A DNA stretch of 56,446 bases from Brachybacterium tyrofermentans (GCF_014897585.1 NZ_JABUXW010000026.1:1-56446); one strand, 5' to 3'. Shown: positions 19,623 through 28,627, counted from the stretch's first letter. Made by a program: numbers and translations. Notes: generated by a model from the sequence alone, not told the origin.

Positions 19623-20396
19623 TCAGGCGGGTCGGCGCGAGAGCGGGTTCGTGAGCTGCGCGGAGACGTCGAGCAGTGCGGCGCCGACGGCGGCGATGGT
19701 CGCCTCGTCGGCCTCGGACGCTCCGAGGGCGACGCCGACCGCCATCCGCGGATCACCCGGCTGCCAGGGGTCCAGGGGCGCGGCGACGCCCAGGATGCCC
19801 GCGAAGGACTCCCCGTGGTCGACGGCATAGCCGCGCGCGCGGCCGTCGGCGACCTTCGAGCGCACCTGCTCGGGCGTGGCCACGGAGCGCTCCGTCTTCG
19901 GAGTGAAGGTCGACGCCGCCAGGACGGCCTCGACCTCCTCCTCCCCCATCGCCAGCAGCATCGCATTGCCGACCGCGCAGTAGACCAGGGGCAGCCTGGA
20001 GCCCAGCGGCGTGCCGAGACGTTCGGCGCGCCCCTCATGACGGGCGAGGTAGATGGCATCCGGCGCATCCAGCATCGCGATCTGCACGACGTGGGTGCGC
20101 AGCAGCGGATCCGCCTCGACGACGGAGAAGAACTCTCGCACCTGGTTGAACTGGGCGGCGAAGGCCCCGCCGAGCTCGGCCGTGCGCAGACCGAGCCGAT
20201 AGCCGTTCTCGGCGCGCTGGATCACGCCCTCCCCCTCGAGAGCCTGGCAGATGTTCGAGGCGGAGGACTTCGCGATCCCGACCTCGCGGGCGATCTCCGA
20301 GAGCGTGAGCGGCACGCGGGCGACCTCGAGGGCCCGCAGGATCCCCAGGGCTCGGGAGACGGCGGGCGACGGGTCGCGGGTCTCAGGGCTGGACAT
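19623..20396 (-). CDS. IclR family transcriptional regulator
   Basis: A 257-aa regulator. The N-terminal winged helix-turn-helix covers about residues 10-70 (VSRALGILRALEVARVPLTLSEIAREVGIAKSSASNICQALEGEGVIQR), and the C-terminal IclR effector domain follows (VQIAMLDAPDAIYLARHEG, DHGESFAGILGVAAPL). Family members bind small organic acids and control their catabolism. It sits between the hydroxyacid dehydrogenase (113 bp upstream) and the MHS transporter (159 bp downstream), all on the minus strand, and probably controls both. Confidence 0.95.
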   Translation of the reverse strand: MSSPETRDPSPAVSRALGILRALEVARVPLTLSEIAREVGIAKSSASNICQALEGEGVIQRAENGYRLGLRTAELGGAFAAQFNQVREFFSVVEADPLLRTHVVQIAMLDAPDAIYLARHEGRAERLGTPLGSRLPLVYCAVGNAMLLAMGEEEVEAVLAASTFTPKTERSVATPEQVRSKVADGRARGYAVDHGESFAGILGVAAPLDPWQPGDPRMAVGVALGASEADEATIAAVGAALLDVSAQLTNPLSRRPA

Positions 20397-20410
20397 GACA
20401 GGTCCTTCCT

Positions 20411-20463
20411 TCCGGAACGTTCGGCACGACGTTCGGCAGAGCGTTCAGGGGAACGCGTTCAAC
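20411..20463 (-). promoter_or_regulatory. GTTC-repeat operator region upstream of iclR
   Basis: Four GTTC half-sites start at 20419, 20431, 20443 and 20457 (spacing 12, 12, 14), with an opposed GAAC at 20451 that gives the dyad GCGTTCAGGGGAACGC (20441-20456). TTCCGGAA (20410-20417) is a further palindrome. It lies 15-70 bp before the iclR start, fitting autoregulation. Confidence 0.55.
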
Positions 20464-20486
20464 TCAGCAGGACGCCGGCAGGACGT

Positions 20487-20534
20487 CAGTAGAACTTGAC
20501 GGGGTCCACTCAGTAGAACTCGACGGTATCCACC
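20487..20534. repeat. 24-bp tandem duplication of a gene end including its stop
   Basis: 20487-20510 and 20511-20534 match at 20 of 24 positions. The second copy carries the last codons of the dehydrogenase (VDTVEFY) and the stop sits at the copy junction. The first copy, read after the stop, gives VDPVKFY and another stop in the same frame. Confidence 0.93.
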
Positions 20535-21661
20535 ACGTTGCGCAGCTCTGCGCCGTCGAGGAAACGGCCGAGGTTCTCGAGGAACAGTCGCACGATCCGC
20601 TCCTCCTCACGTGAGCTGAGAGCGGCGGTGTGCGGACTGACGAGGACACGAGGATGATCCCACAGCGGGCTGGTCGACGGCAGCGGCTCGGTGGCGAACA
20701 CGTCGAGCGCGGCGAAGCCTATGCGGCCATCCTCGAGCGCCGCGAGGAGCGCGTTCTCGTCGACGACGGTGCCGCGCCCGACGTTCGCCAGGATGGTTCC
20801 CGGTCGCACGGCGCCGAGTACCTCGGAGCCGATGAGGCCTTCGGTCGCCGCGGTCCCGGGCAGGGTCACCACGATCGCGTCGGCCCGCGCGGCGGCCACG
20901 ACGAGCTGGTCGGCAGGCACCAACTCGTCGACACCGTCCACGGGCTCCCCGCTGCGGGTGGTGCCGAGCACGTGCGCGCCCACTGCGGAGAACAGGCCCG
21001 CACAGGCGCGGCCGATGCCGCCGAGGCCCACGATCAGCACGGTCATCTCGTCGAGCTGCCTCATCTCCCAGCGGTCGCTCCACTCATGGGCCTGCTGCTG
21101 GGCGGTGAGCTGCGGGAGGGTCTTCGCGCCGGCGAGGACACCGAAGAGGGCGAACTCCGCGAGCGGGCGGCCGTGGACCCCGGCGGTGGTGGTGACGGTG
21201 ATCCGCTCGAGCGCAGCCGGGTCGAGGGCGGCAGCCCTGACCTGCGCACCGCCTCCAGCGGCCATGGCCTGCACCCAGCGCAGGCGCGGGTTGGCCTCGG
21301 CCGTGCGGCGCAGGGCGGAGGGGTCGACGTCGGGCAGCGAGAACAGCACGTCGGCGGAATCGACCATCGCGTCGTAGGCCGCCTGCTCCTCGGGAGTGCG
21401 GACATGGTCGGGATCGCCGGCCCAGTCCGCCGGTCCGCGGCGAGGCCGATAGAGCGTGTGGTCGCGGATGACCTCGACGCGGGGTTCGGCCTCGGCGATC
21501 TGCTGGCAGAGCTCCTCGGGGAGGTCCACGGCGATGACCACGCGGGGCCGGGAGCTGTGTTCCGGATCGTCGGCGATCGTGGGAGTTGATCGGACAGCCG
21601 GCCGGGCAGTCGGTGCACCCGCCGGGAGGCCGGACGAGGCTGCAGATTCTTCGGCATGCAT
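20510..21661 (-). CDS. D-isomer specific 2-hydroxyacid dehydrogenase
   Basis: A 383-aa NAD(P)-dependent oxidoreductase interconverting a 2-oxoacid and a D-2-hydroxyacid. The dinucleotide motif is VGLGGIGRACAGLF. The catalytic Arg is in NVGRGTVVDENAL, the Glu in DVFATEPLP and the His in VSPHTAALS, in the family order. An N-terminal extension of about 38 residues is Ala/Pro-rich. ATG 21661 has AAGGAG 5 nt upstream. First gene of a minus-strand set with iclR and an MHS transporter. The C-terminal 8 codons are duplicated after the stop. The precise substrate (glyoxylate/hydroxypyruvate type or other) is not determined. Confidence 0.92.
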   Translation of the reverse strand: MHAEESAASSGLPAGAPTARPAVRSTPTIADDPEHSSRPRVVIAVDLPEELCQQIAEAEPRVEVIRDHTLYRPRRGPADWAGDPDHVRTPEEQAAYDAMVDSADVLFSLPDVDPSALRRTAEANPRLRWVQAMAAGGGAQVRAAALDPAALERITVTTTAGVHGRPLAEFALFGVLAGAKTLPQLTAQQQAHEWSDRWEMRQLDEMTVLIVGLGGIGRACAGLFSAVGAHVLGTTRSGEPVDGVDELVPADQLVVAAARADAIVVTLPGTAATEGLIGSEVLGAVRPGTILANVGRGTVVDENALLAALEDGRIGFAALDVFATEPLPSTSPLWDHPRVLVSPHTAALSSREEERIVRLFLENLGRFLDGAELRNVVDTVEFY

Positions 21662-21710
21662 GAGAGCTCCTTCGCTCCAGGGAGGACGGACGTCCGCCCC
21701 AGCCTACCCA

Positions 21711-21750
21711 GTCCAGACAGCCTGTTGGACACCGTTCTCCCTATTGTCCA
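21711..21750 (-). promoter_or_regulatory. GTCCA/TGGAC dyads upstream of the hydroxyacid dehydrogenase
   Basis: GTCCA at 21711, TGGACA at 21726 and TGTCCA at 21745 form two overlapping inverted repeats with 10- and 13-bp spacers, about 50-90 bp before the ATG. They look like a dimer-binding operator; which regulator uses it is unknown. Confidence 0.45.
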
Positions 21751-21784
21751 CCTGGCGTGCCCTCGCCGCAGCGCCGTCGGCACG

Positions 21785-21826
21785 ACGAAGGGCGGGCATC
21801 CGGTGATCCGGATGCCCGCCCTTCGT
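21785..21826 (-). terminator. Hairpin terminator of nrdHIE
   Basis: Perfect 19-bp arms (21785-21803 and 21808-21826) around TGAT, 17 bp after the nrdE stop. Confidence 0.9.
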
Positions 21827-21842
21827 GATCGGGGTCAGAGAC

Positions 21843-23975
21843 TCACAGCATGCAGCTGACGCAGCCCTCGACCTCGGTGCCCTCGATCGCCATCTGGCGC
21901 AGGCGGATGTAGTACAGGGTCTTGATGCCCTTGCGCCATGCGTAGATCTGCGCCTTGTTGATGTCGCGCGTGGTCGCGGTGTCCGGGAAGAACAGCGTCA
22001 GCGACAGGCCCTGGTCCACGTGCTGCGTGGCCTCGGCGTAGGTGTCGACGATCTTCTCGTAGCCGATCTCGTACGCATCCTCGTAGTACTCGAGGTTGTC
22101 GTTGGTCATGTACGGCGCGGGGTAGTAGACCCGGCCGATCTTGCCTTCCTTGCGGATCTCGATCTTGGAGACGATCGGGTGGATCGAGCTCGTCGAGTGG
22201 TTGATGTACGAGATCGAGCCGGTCGGCGGGACCGCCTGCAGGTAGGCGTTGTACATGCCGTGCGCCTTGACGTCCTCACGCAGCTGCTTCCAGTCCTCCT
22301 GGGTGGGCAGGTGCACGCTGGAGCTCTCGAACAGACCGCGGACCTTCTCGGTGCGGGGCTCCCACACCTTGTCGATGTACTTGTCGAAGTAGGTGCCCGT
22401 GCCGTAGGTGGAGTTCTCGAAGTCGAAGAACACCTCCTTGCGCTCCTTGGCGATCCTGTTCGACGCCTTGATGGCGTTGTAGGTGACCGCGTAGAAGTAC
22501 ATGTTCGTGAAGTCCAGGCCCTCTTCGGAGCCGTAGAAGATGGACTCGCGTGCGAGGTAGCCGTGGAGGTTCATCTGGCCCAGGCCGATGGCGTGCGACC
22601 TGCGGTTGCCCTCGGCGATGGTCGGCACGGACTCGATGTCGGAGTTGTCCGAGACCGAGGTCAGACCACGGATCGCGGTCTCGATGGTGCGCCCGAAGTC
22701 GGCCGAGTCCATCGCCTTGGCGATGTTCATCGAGCCGAGGTTGCAGGAGATGTCGCGGCCCAGCTCGTCGTACGTCAGGTCGACGTTCATGGTCGAGGGG
22801 GTCGAGACCTGCAGGATCTCGGAGCACAGGTTCGAGTGGGTGACCTTGCCCGGGATGGGGTTGGCCCGGTTCACGGTGTCCTCGAACATGATGTACGGGT
22901 AGCCGGACTCGAACTGGATCTCCGCGAGGATCTGGAAGAAGTCGCGTGCCTTGATCTTCTTCTTGGCGATCTTGGGGTTGTCGACCATCTCGCGGTAGGA
23001 CTCCGAGACGTTCACCTCGGCGAACGGCTTGCCGTACTCGCGCTCCACGTCGTACGGGGAGAACAGGTACATCGGCTCGTTGTTCTTGGCGAGCTCGAAG
23101 GTGATGTCGGGGATGACCACACCGAGGGAGAGGGTCTTGATACGGATCTTCTCGTCCGCGTTCTCGCGCTTGGTGTCGAGGAACCGCAGGATGTCCGGGT
23201 GGTGGGCGTTGAGGTACACCGCGCCCGCACCCTGACGCGCACCGAGCTGGTTCGCGTAGGAGAAGGAGTCCTCGAGCAGCTTCATCACGGGGATGACGCC
23301 GCTGGACTGGTTCTCGATCCGCTTGATCGGCGCACCGTACTCGCGCACGTTGCTCAGCAGCAGGGCGACGCCGCCGCCGCGCTTGGACAGCTGCAGCGCG
23401 GAGTTGATGGAGCGCCCGATGGACTCCATGTTGTCCTCGATGCGCAGCAGGAAGCAGGAGACGAGCTCTCCGCGCTGGGCCTTGCCGGCGTTGAGGAAGG
23501 TGGGGGTGGCCGGCTGGAAGCGCCCGTCGAGGATCTCCTCGACGAGGTTGCGGGCCAGCTGCTCATCGCCCTCGGCGAGAGTGAGGGCCACCATCACGAC
23601 ACGGTCCTCGAAGCGCTCCAGGTACCGCTTGCCGTCGAAGGTCTTCAGCGTGTACGAGGTGTAGTACTTGAACGCACCCAGGAAGGTCGGGAAGCGGAAC
23701 TTCTTCGCGAAGGCCTGCTCGGACAGCGACTCCACGAAGGAGAAGTCGTACTGCTCGATGACCGCGGCCTCGTAGTACTGGTTCTCGATCAGGTAGTCCA
23801 TCTTCTCGCGCAGCGAGTGGAAGAACACCGTGTTGGGGTTCACGTGCTGCAGGAAGTACTCGCGAGCGGCGAGCCGGTCCTTCTCGAACTGGATCTCACC
23901 GTCCGCACCATAGAGGTTGAGCATCGCGTTCAGCGCGTGGTAGTCGAGCTGCCTGTTGTGCTCGACCGGGGGCAT
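21843..23975 (-). CDS. nrdE: Class Ib ribonucleotide reductase alpha subunit
   Basis: A 710-aa NrdE, the catalytic subunit that reduces ribonucleoside diphosphates. It matches mycobacterial NrdE closely, from [37 protein letters not shown] to the redox-active tail GCVSCML. Active-site segments visible include [14 protein letters not shown], the NxCxE region and [19 protein letters not shown] chose ATG 23975 ([13 protein letters not shown]); a TTG about 18 nt upstream is possible. It starts 5 nt after the nrdI stop, so the two are coupled. It is activated by NrdF encoded 6 kb away. Confidence 0.97.
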   Translation of the reverse strand: MPPVEHNRQLDYHALNAMLNLYGADGEIQFEKDRLAAREYFLQHVNPNTVFFHSLREKMDYLIENQYYEAAVIEQYDFSFVESLSEQAFAKKFRFPTFLGAFKYYTSYTLKTFDGKRYLERFEDRVVMVALTLAEGDEQLARNLVEEILDGRFQPATPTFLNAGKAQRGELVSCFLLRIEDNMESIGRSINSALQLSKRGGGVALLLSNVREYGAPIKRIENQSSGVIPVMKLLEDSFSYANQLGARQGAGAVYLNAHHPDILRFLDTKRENADEKIRIKTLSLGVVIPDITFELAKNNEPMYLFSPYDVEREYGKPFAEVNVSESYREMVDNPKIAKKKIKARDFFQILAEIQFESGYPYIMFEDTVNRANPIPGKVTHSNLCSEILQVSTPSTMNVDLTYDELGRDISCNLGSMNIAKAMDSADFGRTIETAIRGLTSVSDNSDIESVPTIAEGNRRSHAIGLGQMNLHGYLARESIFYGSEEGLDFTNMYFYAVTYNAIKASNRIAKERKEVFFDFENSTYGTGTYFDKYIDKVWEPRTEKVRGLFESSSVHLPTQEDWKQLREDVKAHGMYNAYLQAVPPTGSISYINHSTSSIHPIVSKIEIRKEGKIGRVYYPAPYMTNDNLEYYEDAYEIGYEKIVDTYAEATQHVDQGLSLTLFFPDTATTRDINKAQIYAWRKGIKTLYYIRLRQMAIEGTEVEGCVSCML

Positions 23976-23980
23976 CTCGG

Positions 23981-24379
23981 TCAGTGTCGCCAAAACTCTT
24001 CCAATCCGTCGTGGACCCGCTGCACGTCGCGAGGGGTACCGAACAGTTCGAACTTGTACATGTGCGGGACGCGGCACTTGGCGGAGATGATGTCTCCGGC
24101 CAAGCAGTACGCCTCCCCGAAATTGGTGTTGCCAGCACCGATCACGCCCCGGATGAGGTTCCGGTTGCGTTCGTCGTTGAGGAACTTGATGACCTGCTTG
24201 GGGACGGCACCGTGGCCGTTCCCGCCGCCATAGGTCGGGGTCACCAGGACGAACTCCTTGTCGGCAACAAGGTGCTCGTCCCGGGGATAGAGCGGGATCC
24301 GGGATGCAGACATCCCGAGCTTCTCGACGAAGCGGTGGGTGTTGCCCGAGACCGAGGAGAAGTAGACGAGGTCAGTCAC
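23981..24379 (-). CDS. nrdI: Flavodoxin-like NrdI
   Basis: A 132-aa flavodoxin-fold protein that supplies oxidant for assembly of the NrdF metal-radical cofactor. The FMN phosphate loop is [16 protein letters not shown] at the N-terminus, followed by [22 protein letters not shown] and [15 protein letters not shown], all typical of NrdI. It lies between nrdH (30 bp upstream) and nrdE (5 bp downstream). Confidence 0.96.
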   Translation of the reverse strand: MTDLVYFSSVSGNTHRFVEKLGMSASRIPLYPRDEHLVADKEFVLVTPTYGGGNGHGAVPKQVIKFLNDERNRNLIRGVIGAGNTNFGEAYCLAGDIISAKCRVPHMYKFELFGTPRDVQRVHDGLEEFWRH

Positions 24380-24409
24380 GCCGATTCGCCCTGCAGCTCC
24401 GGCGGCCGA

Positions 24410-24667
24410 TCAGATCGCGGCGGCGCTGCGCTGAGCGCCCGTGGCCGCCACGACGGCCTTGATCTTGTCGGGGCGGAAGCCGGACCAGTGGTCCTGCTCG
24501 GTGATGACGACGGGCGCCTGGACGTAGCCCATCGACTTGATGCGGGCGAGTGCGTCGGCATCCTCGGTGATGTCGACGACGTCGTAGGCCACGCCCGCCT
24601 TGTTGAGGGCGCGCTTGGTGGCGTCGCACTGCACGCAGAGGGGCTTGGAGTACACGGTGATGTCCAA
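24410..24667 (-). CDS. nrdH: Glutaredoxin-like NrdH redoxin
   Basis: An 85-aa redoxin that reduces NrdE. It has the redox motif CVQC (C11, C14) and the NrdH-specific WSGFRPDKI segment. I chose TTG 24667, which gives a start DITVYSKPLCVQC that lines up with mycobacterial NrdH. The longer frame adds a basic low-complexity leader that relatives lack. The ribosome site is poor. First gene of nrdHIE, about 180 bp downstream of a pair of NrdR boxes. Confidence 0.95.
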   Translation of the reverse strand: MDITVYSKPLCVQCDATKRALNKAGVAYDVVDITEDADALARIKSMGYVQAPVVITEQDHWSGFRPDKIKAVVAATGAQRSAAAI

Positions 24668-24845
24668 GGGAAGGGGCCTTTCTCGAGCGCCGCGCCGGCG
24701 GCGCGAAGAGGATGGTTCTTGCTGATGGTTCTGGTGGTCCGAGGACCGTGTCGCGACGCTCTGAGACCTCCCCGCCACCTCCGCCACGAGGGCTTCTGAT
24801 GCGGTGGCAGGTCCCCGGGAAGCCCGGATCGCTGCGACAACGTCA

Positions 24846-24892
24846 ACACTACACCTAGTGGTGCCTCAGTGGAACGACCACAAGATGTACTG
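24846..24892 (-). promoter_or_regulatory. Pair of NrdR boxes controlling nrdHIE
   Basis: 24846-24861 reads ACACTACACCTAGTGG and 24877-24892 reads ACCACAAGATGTACTG. Both resemble the 16-bp NrdR consensus (ACACWATATATWGTGT); the first matches at about 12 positions. The centre distance is 31 bp, three helical turns, the known spacing of paired NrdR boxes. No comparable pair is visible before nrdF. Confidence 0.75.
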
Positions 24893-25215
24893 AGTTACAA
24901 CCCTGTCATCCACAATCGGCTGTTGATGGGCTGTGGACAGATCGGGAGGGATGGGGACAACTGCCGAGGGCCACGCACGAAACCCGGGGAAGCATGCACA
25001 GTGCAGTGTGGACGAGGGGTCCGACAGCCCATCGCAGCGGTGGACGACGGGCTCCGGCGAGCGCTGCGGATCACTCCGGAACGTCCTCCACGTGAGGAGG
25101 ATCCCGGCGTGTCCTGACGACACCCGGGCGTGTCGTCGCCATGTCGCTCAGCGGTCGCGGCGTGTCGCCGCGACGGAGCTCGTCGCCCCGAGGGCGGGGC
25201 GACCCAGGACGCGAC
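24893..25215. other. Intergenic region with two short palindromes
   Basis: No coding frame is credible here. GACGACAC/GTGTCGTC (25116-25137, loop CCGGGC) and GTCGCGGCG/CGCCGCGAC (25154-25174, loop TGT) are perfect hairpins of unknown role, lying between nrdH upstream DNA and the Gfo/Idh terminator. Confidence 0.5.
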
Positions 25216-25253
25216 GATCCCCGCCTCTCCGGACGATCGGAGAAGCGGGGATC
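25216..25253 (-). terminator. Hairpin terminator of the Gfo/Idh gene
   Basis: Arms GATCCCCGCCTCTCCG and CGGAGAAGCGGGGATC (25216-25231 and 25238-25253) pair with one mismatch around a 6-nt loop, 55 bp after the stop. Confidence 0.8.
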
Positions 25254-25308
25254 GGCGCCTCCCTGGACGGGAGGCCTCGTCGTGCTGGCGGGGCTGGAAC
25301 AGACGGCC

Positions 25309-27081
25309 TCAGGGACGCGACGGGTCCTCCGGCCGGTCTCCGGGGGTCTCCGGATCCGAGCCCTCGGTGGTGTCTCCGTTCTGCCTCGCCGGTACGACCC
25401 AGGCGTTGACCACGGGGTCGGCGGGGAGGAGCTTCGACTCGGAATCATCTGCGGGCTCGTGCGCCGGCTGTGCACCGGCGTCGGCAGCAGCAGTCGTGTC
25501 GGCAGCAGGAGAAGCAGCCGTCGCCTCGGAGGCAGAAACGGCAGTCGTGTCGGCGACGACATCGGCCCGGTGAGACGGGTCGGCGTCGTCGGCCCGGTGC
25601 GACGGCTCGGCGGCACCGGCGCGGTGAGACTGTTCAGCGTCATCAGTCATGCCGGTCCCGTCGGCCCCATCGGCCCCATCGGCCCCATCGACCCCATCGG
25701 ACCCGTCCGACGCAGCGACCGCGCCGGCGACGTCAGCGGTAGCGCCGGATCCGCCAGGCGCCTCGTCGGATCCGCCGGCGGCCGTGGCGACCGCAGCCGG
25801 CGCGGTGACCATCATCGACGAGCCGTCGGGGGTCGAGCCGGGTCCATCGGCCGCCGTCCCGTCCGTTGTGTCGGGTCCGTCCGTCGACCCGCCGTCGGCA
25901 GAGTCCTCGCTGGCCGTTTCCTCATCGGAGGGGTCCTCGTCCGTGGGCTCCGCCTCGAGGCTCCGTCCGTCGGCGACCACGATCGTGGAGAGCACCTCGC
26001 GCAGCAGCGCGACCTGGGTCTGCGCCTCGGCGGCGCCGGAGTAGGGCAGCGTGCCCTTCTCGACGAAGGCATGGAACGCCTCCCACATCAGCTCCGCCGA
26101 GCCCTTGGCCGCGGTCGTGGAGGTCTCCTGGACCACGCCGGCCTTCTTCTCCCGCAGCGAGACCGTGGATCGACGATCGCCGTGCGAGGGAGCCGGCAGC
26201 TCGACCTGCATCCGCCGACGGGCGGAGAGCACCTCGATGGTCTCGGAGTACTCCGGCGCGAACGGGAGGTAATGCCAGACCAGCCGCACCTGCGCACCGC
26301 CCTCGAGCTCGCCGAGCAGCTCGAGGGAACCGGGGATCACGCCCTTGGGCCAATGACGCACCGCGACCAGGCGCGCGACCGGACCGTACACGGCCTCGAG
26401 CACGGCCAGCTGATGAGCCACCCCGGTCAGCAGACCCTTGACGTAGAGGTCGCGATCGCGCTGAGTCGCGCCGTCGCCGGAGCCGGCGACCACTGCCTCC
26501 TGGAGATTCGTGCGGCGCTGGGCGCGCACCTCGGAGGGGAGGTCGTACGACGAGGTGGTGACGTGCGCGCCGCCGAACAACGGCTGGCTCGCCGGCATCA
26601 GCACCTCGTGGTCCACCATCCGCAGGTCCTTGGTGGCGATCTGCTCGGCCATCCGCGACACGGAGTCGTCGTACTGCTGCGGATAGGCCATCATCACGAG
26701 GCGGCGACCGGTCATCCGCTCGAAGTCCGCCACCCGCGCGATCTCGTCCTCGGAGTAGCCCAGGGGCGGCTCGACGAGGATCGGGAGGCCCCGCTTCATC
26801 AGCTGCAGCAGATCATCGACATGCAGGCCATCGGTGGACAGCACCACCGCATCCACGCTGACGCTCTTCGCACGCACCGCGGCGATCAGGTCGGCGACGC
26901 TCTCGTAGCGCGCCTCCTCACCGATCCCCCACACCTCGGAGGACTCCCGGCGACGACGCGGGGAATGATCCACCAGGGCGGTGACCGCGAAGCGGTCCCA
27001 GCGCCGACGCAGCACCGGAAGGTGCACGGCCTGCGCCATGGTTCCGGCGCCGATCACGGCGATGTTCAAGGTCTTCGGCAT
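25309..27081 (-). CDS. Gfo/Idh/MocA family oxidoreductase with long disordered tail
   Basis: A 590-aa protein. Residues 1-about 385 form a Gfo/Idh/MocA dehydrogenase: the Rossmann motif VIGAGTMAQAVHLPVLRRR, VLSTDGLHVDDLLQLMKRGLPILVEPPLGYS (the E-P-P segment replaces the usual E-K-P, so the catalytic lysine is missing), then the substrate domain. The last about 205 residues are an acidic Asp/Ala/Ser/Thr/Gly-rich tail with repeated DGADGADGADG and SHRAD motifs, unusual for this family. ATG 27081 has GAGGAG upstream. It is divergent from plsC. With the altered EKP motif, the enzyme may be inactive or serve as a sensor or scaffold; that is inference. Confidence 0.82.
   Translation of the reverse strand: MPKTLNIAVIGAGTMAQAVHLPVLRRRWDRFAVTALVDHSPRRRRESSEVWGIGEEARYESVADLIAAVRAKSVSVDAVVLSTDGLHVDDLLQLMKRGLPILVEPPLGYSEDEIARVADFERMTGRRLVMMAYPQQYDDSVSRMAEQIATKDLRMVDHEVLMPASQPLFGGAHVTTSSYDLPSEVRAQRRTNLQEAVVAGSGDGATQRDRDLYVKGLLTGVAHQLAVLEAVYGPVARLVAVRHWPKGVIPGSLELLGELEGGAQVRLVWHYLPFAPEYSETIEVLSARRRMQVELPAPSHGDRRSTVSLREKKAGVVQETSTTAAKGSAELMWEAFHAFVEKGTLPYSGAAEAQTQVALLREVLSTIVVADGRSLEAEPTDEDPSDEETASEDSADGGSTDGPDTTDGTAADGPGSTPDGSSMMVTAPAAVATAAGGSDEAPGGSGATADVAGAVAASDGSDGVDGADGADGADGTGMTDDAEQSHRAGAAEPSHRADDADPSHRADVVADTTAVSASEATAASPAADTTAAADAGAQPAHEPADDSESKLLPADPVVNAWVVPARQNGDTTEGSDPETPGDRPEDPSRP
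25661..25705. repeat. Five 9-bp units (TCGGCCCCA) in the Gfo/Idh tail
   Basis: Units start at 25661, 25670, 25679, 25688 and 25697; the first three are exact. They encode the repeated Asp-Gly-Ala triplets. Confidence 0.9.
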
Positions 27082-27337
27082 CGACAGGCTCCTCGGGATC
27101 GACGGGAACAGCGGCAGCACCGCCGACCTGCGGCGGGCGCATCGGCCGTCCCCGGCTCCGCGCCTCGGATTCGGCGCGTGACGCACGCCTGTTCTACCAC
27201 ATCAGCCCGTACCCGCCCCGCCCGCTTCACCGGTGCGACCTGCGCATCATCTGTGGGCTCACACCGACCTTCGGCACCAGGCACCGCCCCGACGGGGATA
27301 TCGTGGTGCGCGTTCTGAGCCGACCCAGGAGGACCAC

Positions 27338-28012
27338 GTGACCCAGCGCTTCTACATGGGAGTCCGCACCGCCGTGCGCCCCTTCGTCTCGCTCATCTGG
27401 GGCCCCCGGGTCACCGGGCTCGAGAACGTGCCGACCGAGGGCGGCTTCATCATCGCCTCCAACCACCTCTCCAACATCGACAGCTTCGTGCTCCCGGTGG
27501 CGTTCCCGCGCCAGATCCGGTTCGTGGCCAAGGAGAGCCTATGGAACCAGAAGGGCCTCAAGGGCAAGGTCCTGAAGTGGTTCTTCACGGCCGTCGACGC
27601 CGTGCCCGTGGACCGGGAGGCCCTCGCCTCGGGCAAGGGCGCACTGCAGTCCGCGCAGGTCATCCTCCGCGACGGGGCGGGCTTCGGCATCTACCCCGAG
27701 GGGTCCCGCTCGAAGGACGGCATGCTGCATCCGGGGAAGCAGGGCGCCGCCTGGCTCGCCCTGGAATCCGGCCGGCCGATCATCCCCGTCGGACTCAAGG
27801 GCACCCCCGAGCTCATGAAGAAGAAGCTTCCCGAGCGCGGCGTGGTCAGCGTGCGCATCGGCCGCCCGATCGACTTCAGCGATATCGACCCCGCCGCCTC
27901 CAAGGGGCTCAAGCGCCGGCTCATGACCGCGCGGATCATGGACGAGATCCAGCAGCTCTCCGGTCAGCAGCGCTCCGATACGCCCAGCTCCGGGTCCGGC
28001 ACCGGGGTCTGA
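27338..28012 (+). CDS. plsC: 1-acyl-sn-glycerol-3-phosphate acyltransferase (PlsC family)
   Basis: A 224-aa membrane-associated acyltransferase that acylates lysophosphatidic acid or a similar lysolipid. The catalytic NHLSNID motif (H-x4-D) is near residues 47-53, the glycerophosphate-binding YPEGSRSKDG near 125-134 and the IPVGLKGTPE block follows. GTG 27338 is preceded by AGGAGGA. It is followed by a universal stress protein gene after about 115 bp. The C-terminal residues are Ser/Gly-rich. The true acceptor lipid is not determined. Confidence 0.92.
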   Translation: MTQRFYMGVRTAVRPFVSLIWGPRVTGLENVPTEGGFIIASNHLSNIDSFVLPVAFPRQIRFVAKESLWNQKGLKGKVLKWFFTAVDAVPVDREALASGKGALQSAQVILRDGAGFGIYPEGSRSKDGMLHPGKQGAAWLALESGRPIIPVGLKGTPELMKKKLPERGVVSVRIGRPIDFSDIDPAASKGLKRRLMTARIMDEIQQLSGQQRSDTPSSGSGTGV

Positions 28013-28126
28013 CAGGAGTCTGAGCGCGGCTCCGGTCCCCTCCCGGCGCCGTCAGCCCGTAGGATCGGGACGGGCCGCCCCCCTCACGGGCACGGCCGAC
28101 GCCAGGACCGCACCCGAGGAGAACAG

Positions 28127-28510
28127 ATGGCAGTCGTCGTCGGATTCATCCCCACCGACGTGGGTTTCAAGGCGCTGGCAGCTGCACGCGAGCAGGCTGA
28201 ACGGCGCGGAGGCCCGCTGATCGTGGTCAACGTGGTGCGCGACGGCGTCACCTCGGACCCCCGCCACGCCGATGACCAGCAGCTCGAGATCGCTCGTGAC
28301 CAGCTCCGGCAGGCCGCTGTGCGCGTCGAGATGCGCCAGGAACACACCGATGACGACATCTCCGACGTGCTGCTGCAGGTGGTCACGGAGGAGAAGGCCG
28401 AGCTGCTCGTGCTGGGCATCCGCCGTCAGAACGACCTCGCCCGGCACCTGCTCGGACTCACCGTCCAGAAGCTCCTGCTCGCCGCCCCCTGCGAGGTCCT
28501 GGTCGTCTGA
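28127..28510 (+). CDS. Universal stress protein (UspA family)
   Basis: A 127-aa single-domain UspA protein. It has the N-terminal beta strand MAVVVGFIPTDVGFKAL, the central IVVNVVRDG strand, a long helix of DQLRQAAVRVEMRQ, and the C-terminal ELLVLGIRRQN...LGLTVQKLLLAAPCEVLVV block in which nucleotide-binding glycines reside. A canonical G-x2-G-x9-G(S/T) is degenerate, so ATP binding is uncertain. GAGGAGAACAG precedes the ATG. The gene end is duplicated 26 bp further on. Confidence 0.9.
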   Translation: MAVVVGFIPTDVGFKALAAAREQAERRGGPLIVVNVVRDGVTSDPRHADDQQLEIARDQLRQAAVRVEMRQEHTDDDISDVLLQVVTEEKAELLVLGIRRQNDLARHLLGLTVQKLLLAAPCEVLVV

Positions 28511-28537
28511 GCGCCTACGAGGTCCTGCTCGCCTGAG
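28488..28537. repeat. 26-bp duplication of the usp gene end including its stop
   Basis: 28488-28511 (coding end and TGA) and 28514-28537 share CCT(G/A)CGAGGTCCTG(G/C)TCG(T/C)CTGAG, 21 of 24 identical. The second copy is in another frame (26-bp shift) but still ends in TGA. Confidence 0.9.
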
Positions 28538-28627
28538 GGCCCGTGGGGCCCGTCGTCCCGACCGACCCACGCCGACGCCCTCGGCACTGACAGCCCCCTC
28601 AGCACTGACAGCACCCGCCAGGTGCAC

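Noticed and set aside
25141..27318. A 725-codon plus-strand frame opposite the Gfo/Idh gene
   Set aside because: Arg/Gly/Val-rich shadow with no ribosome site or motifs.
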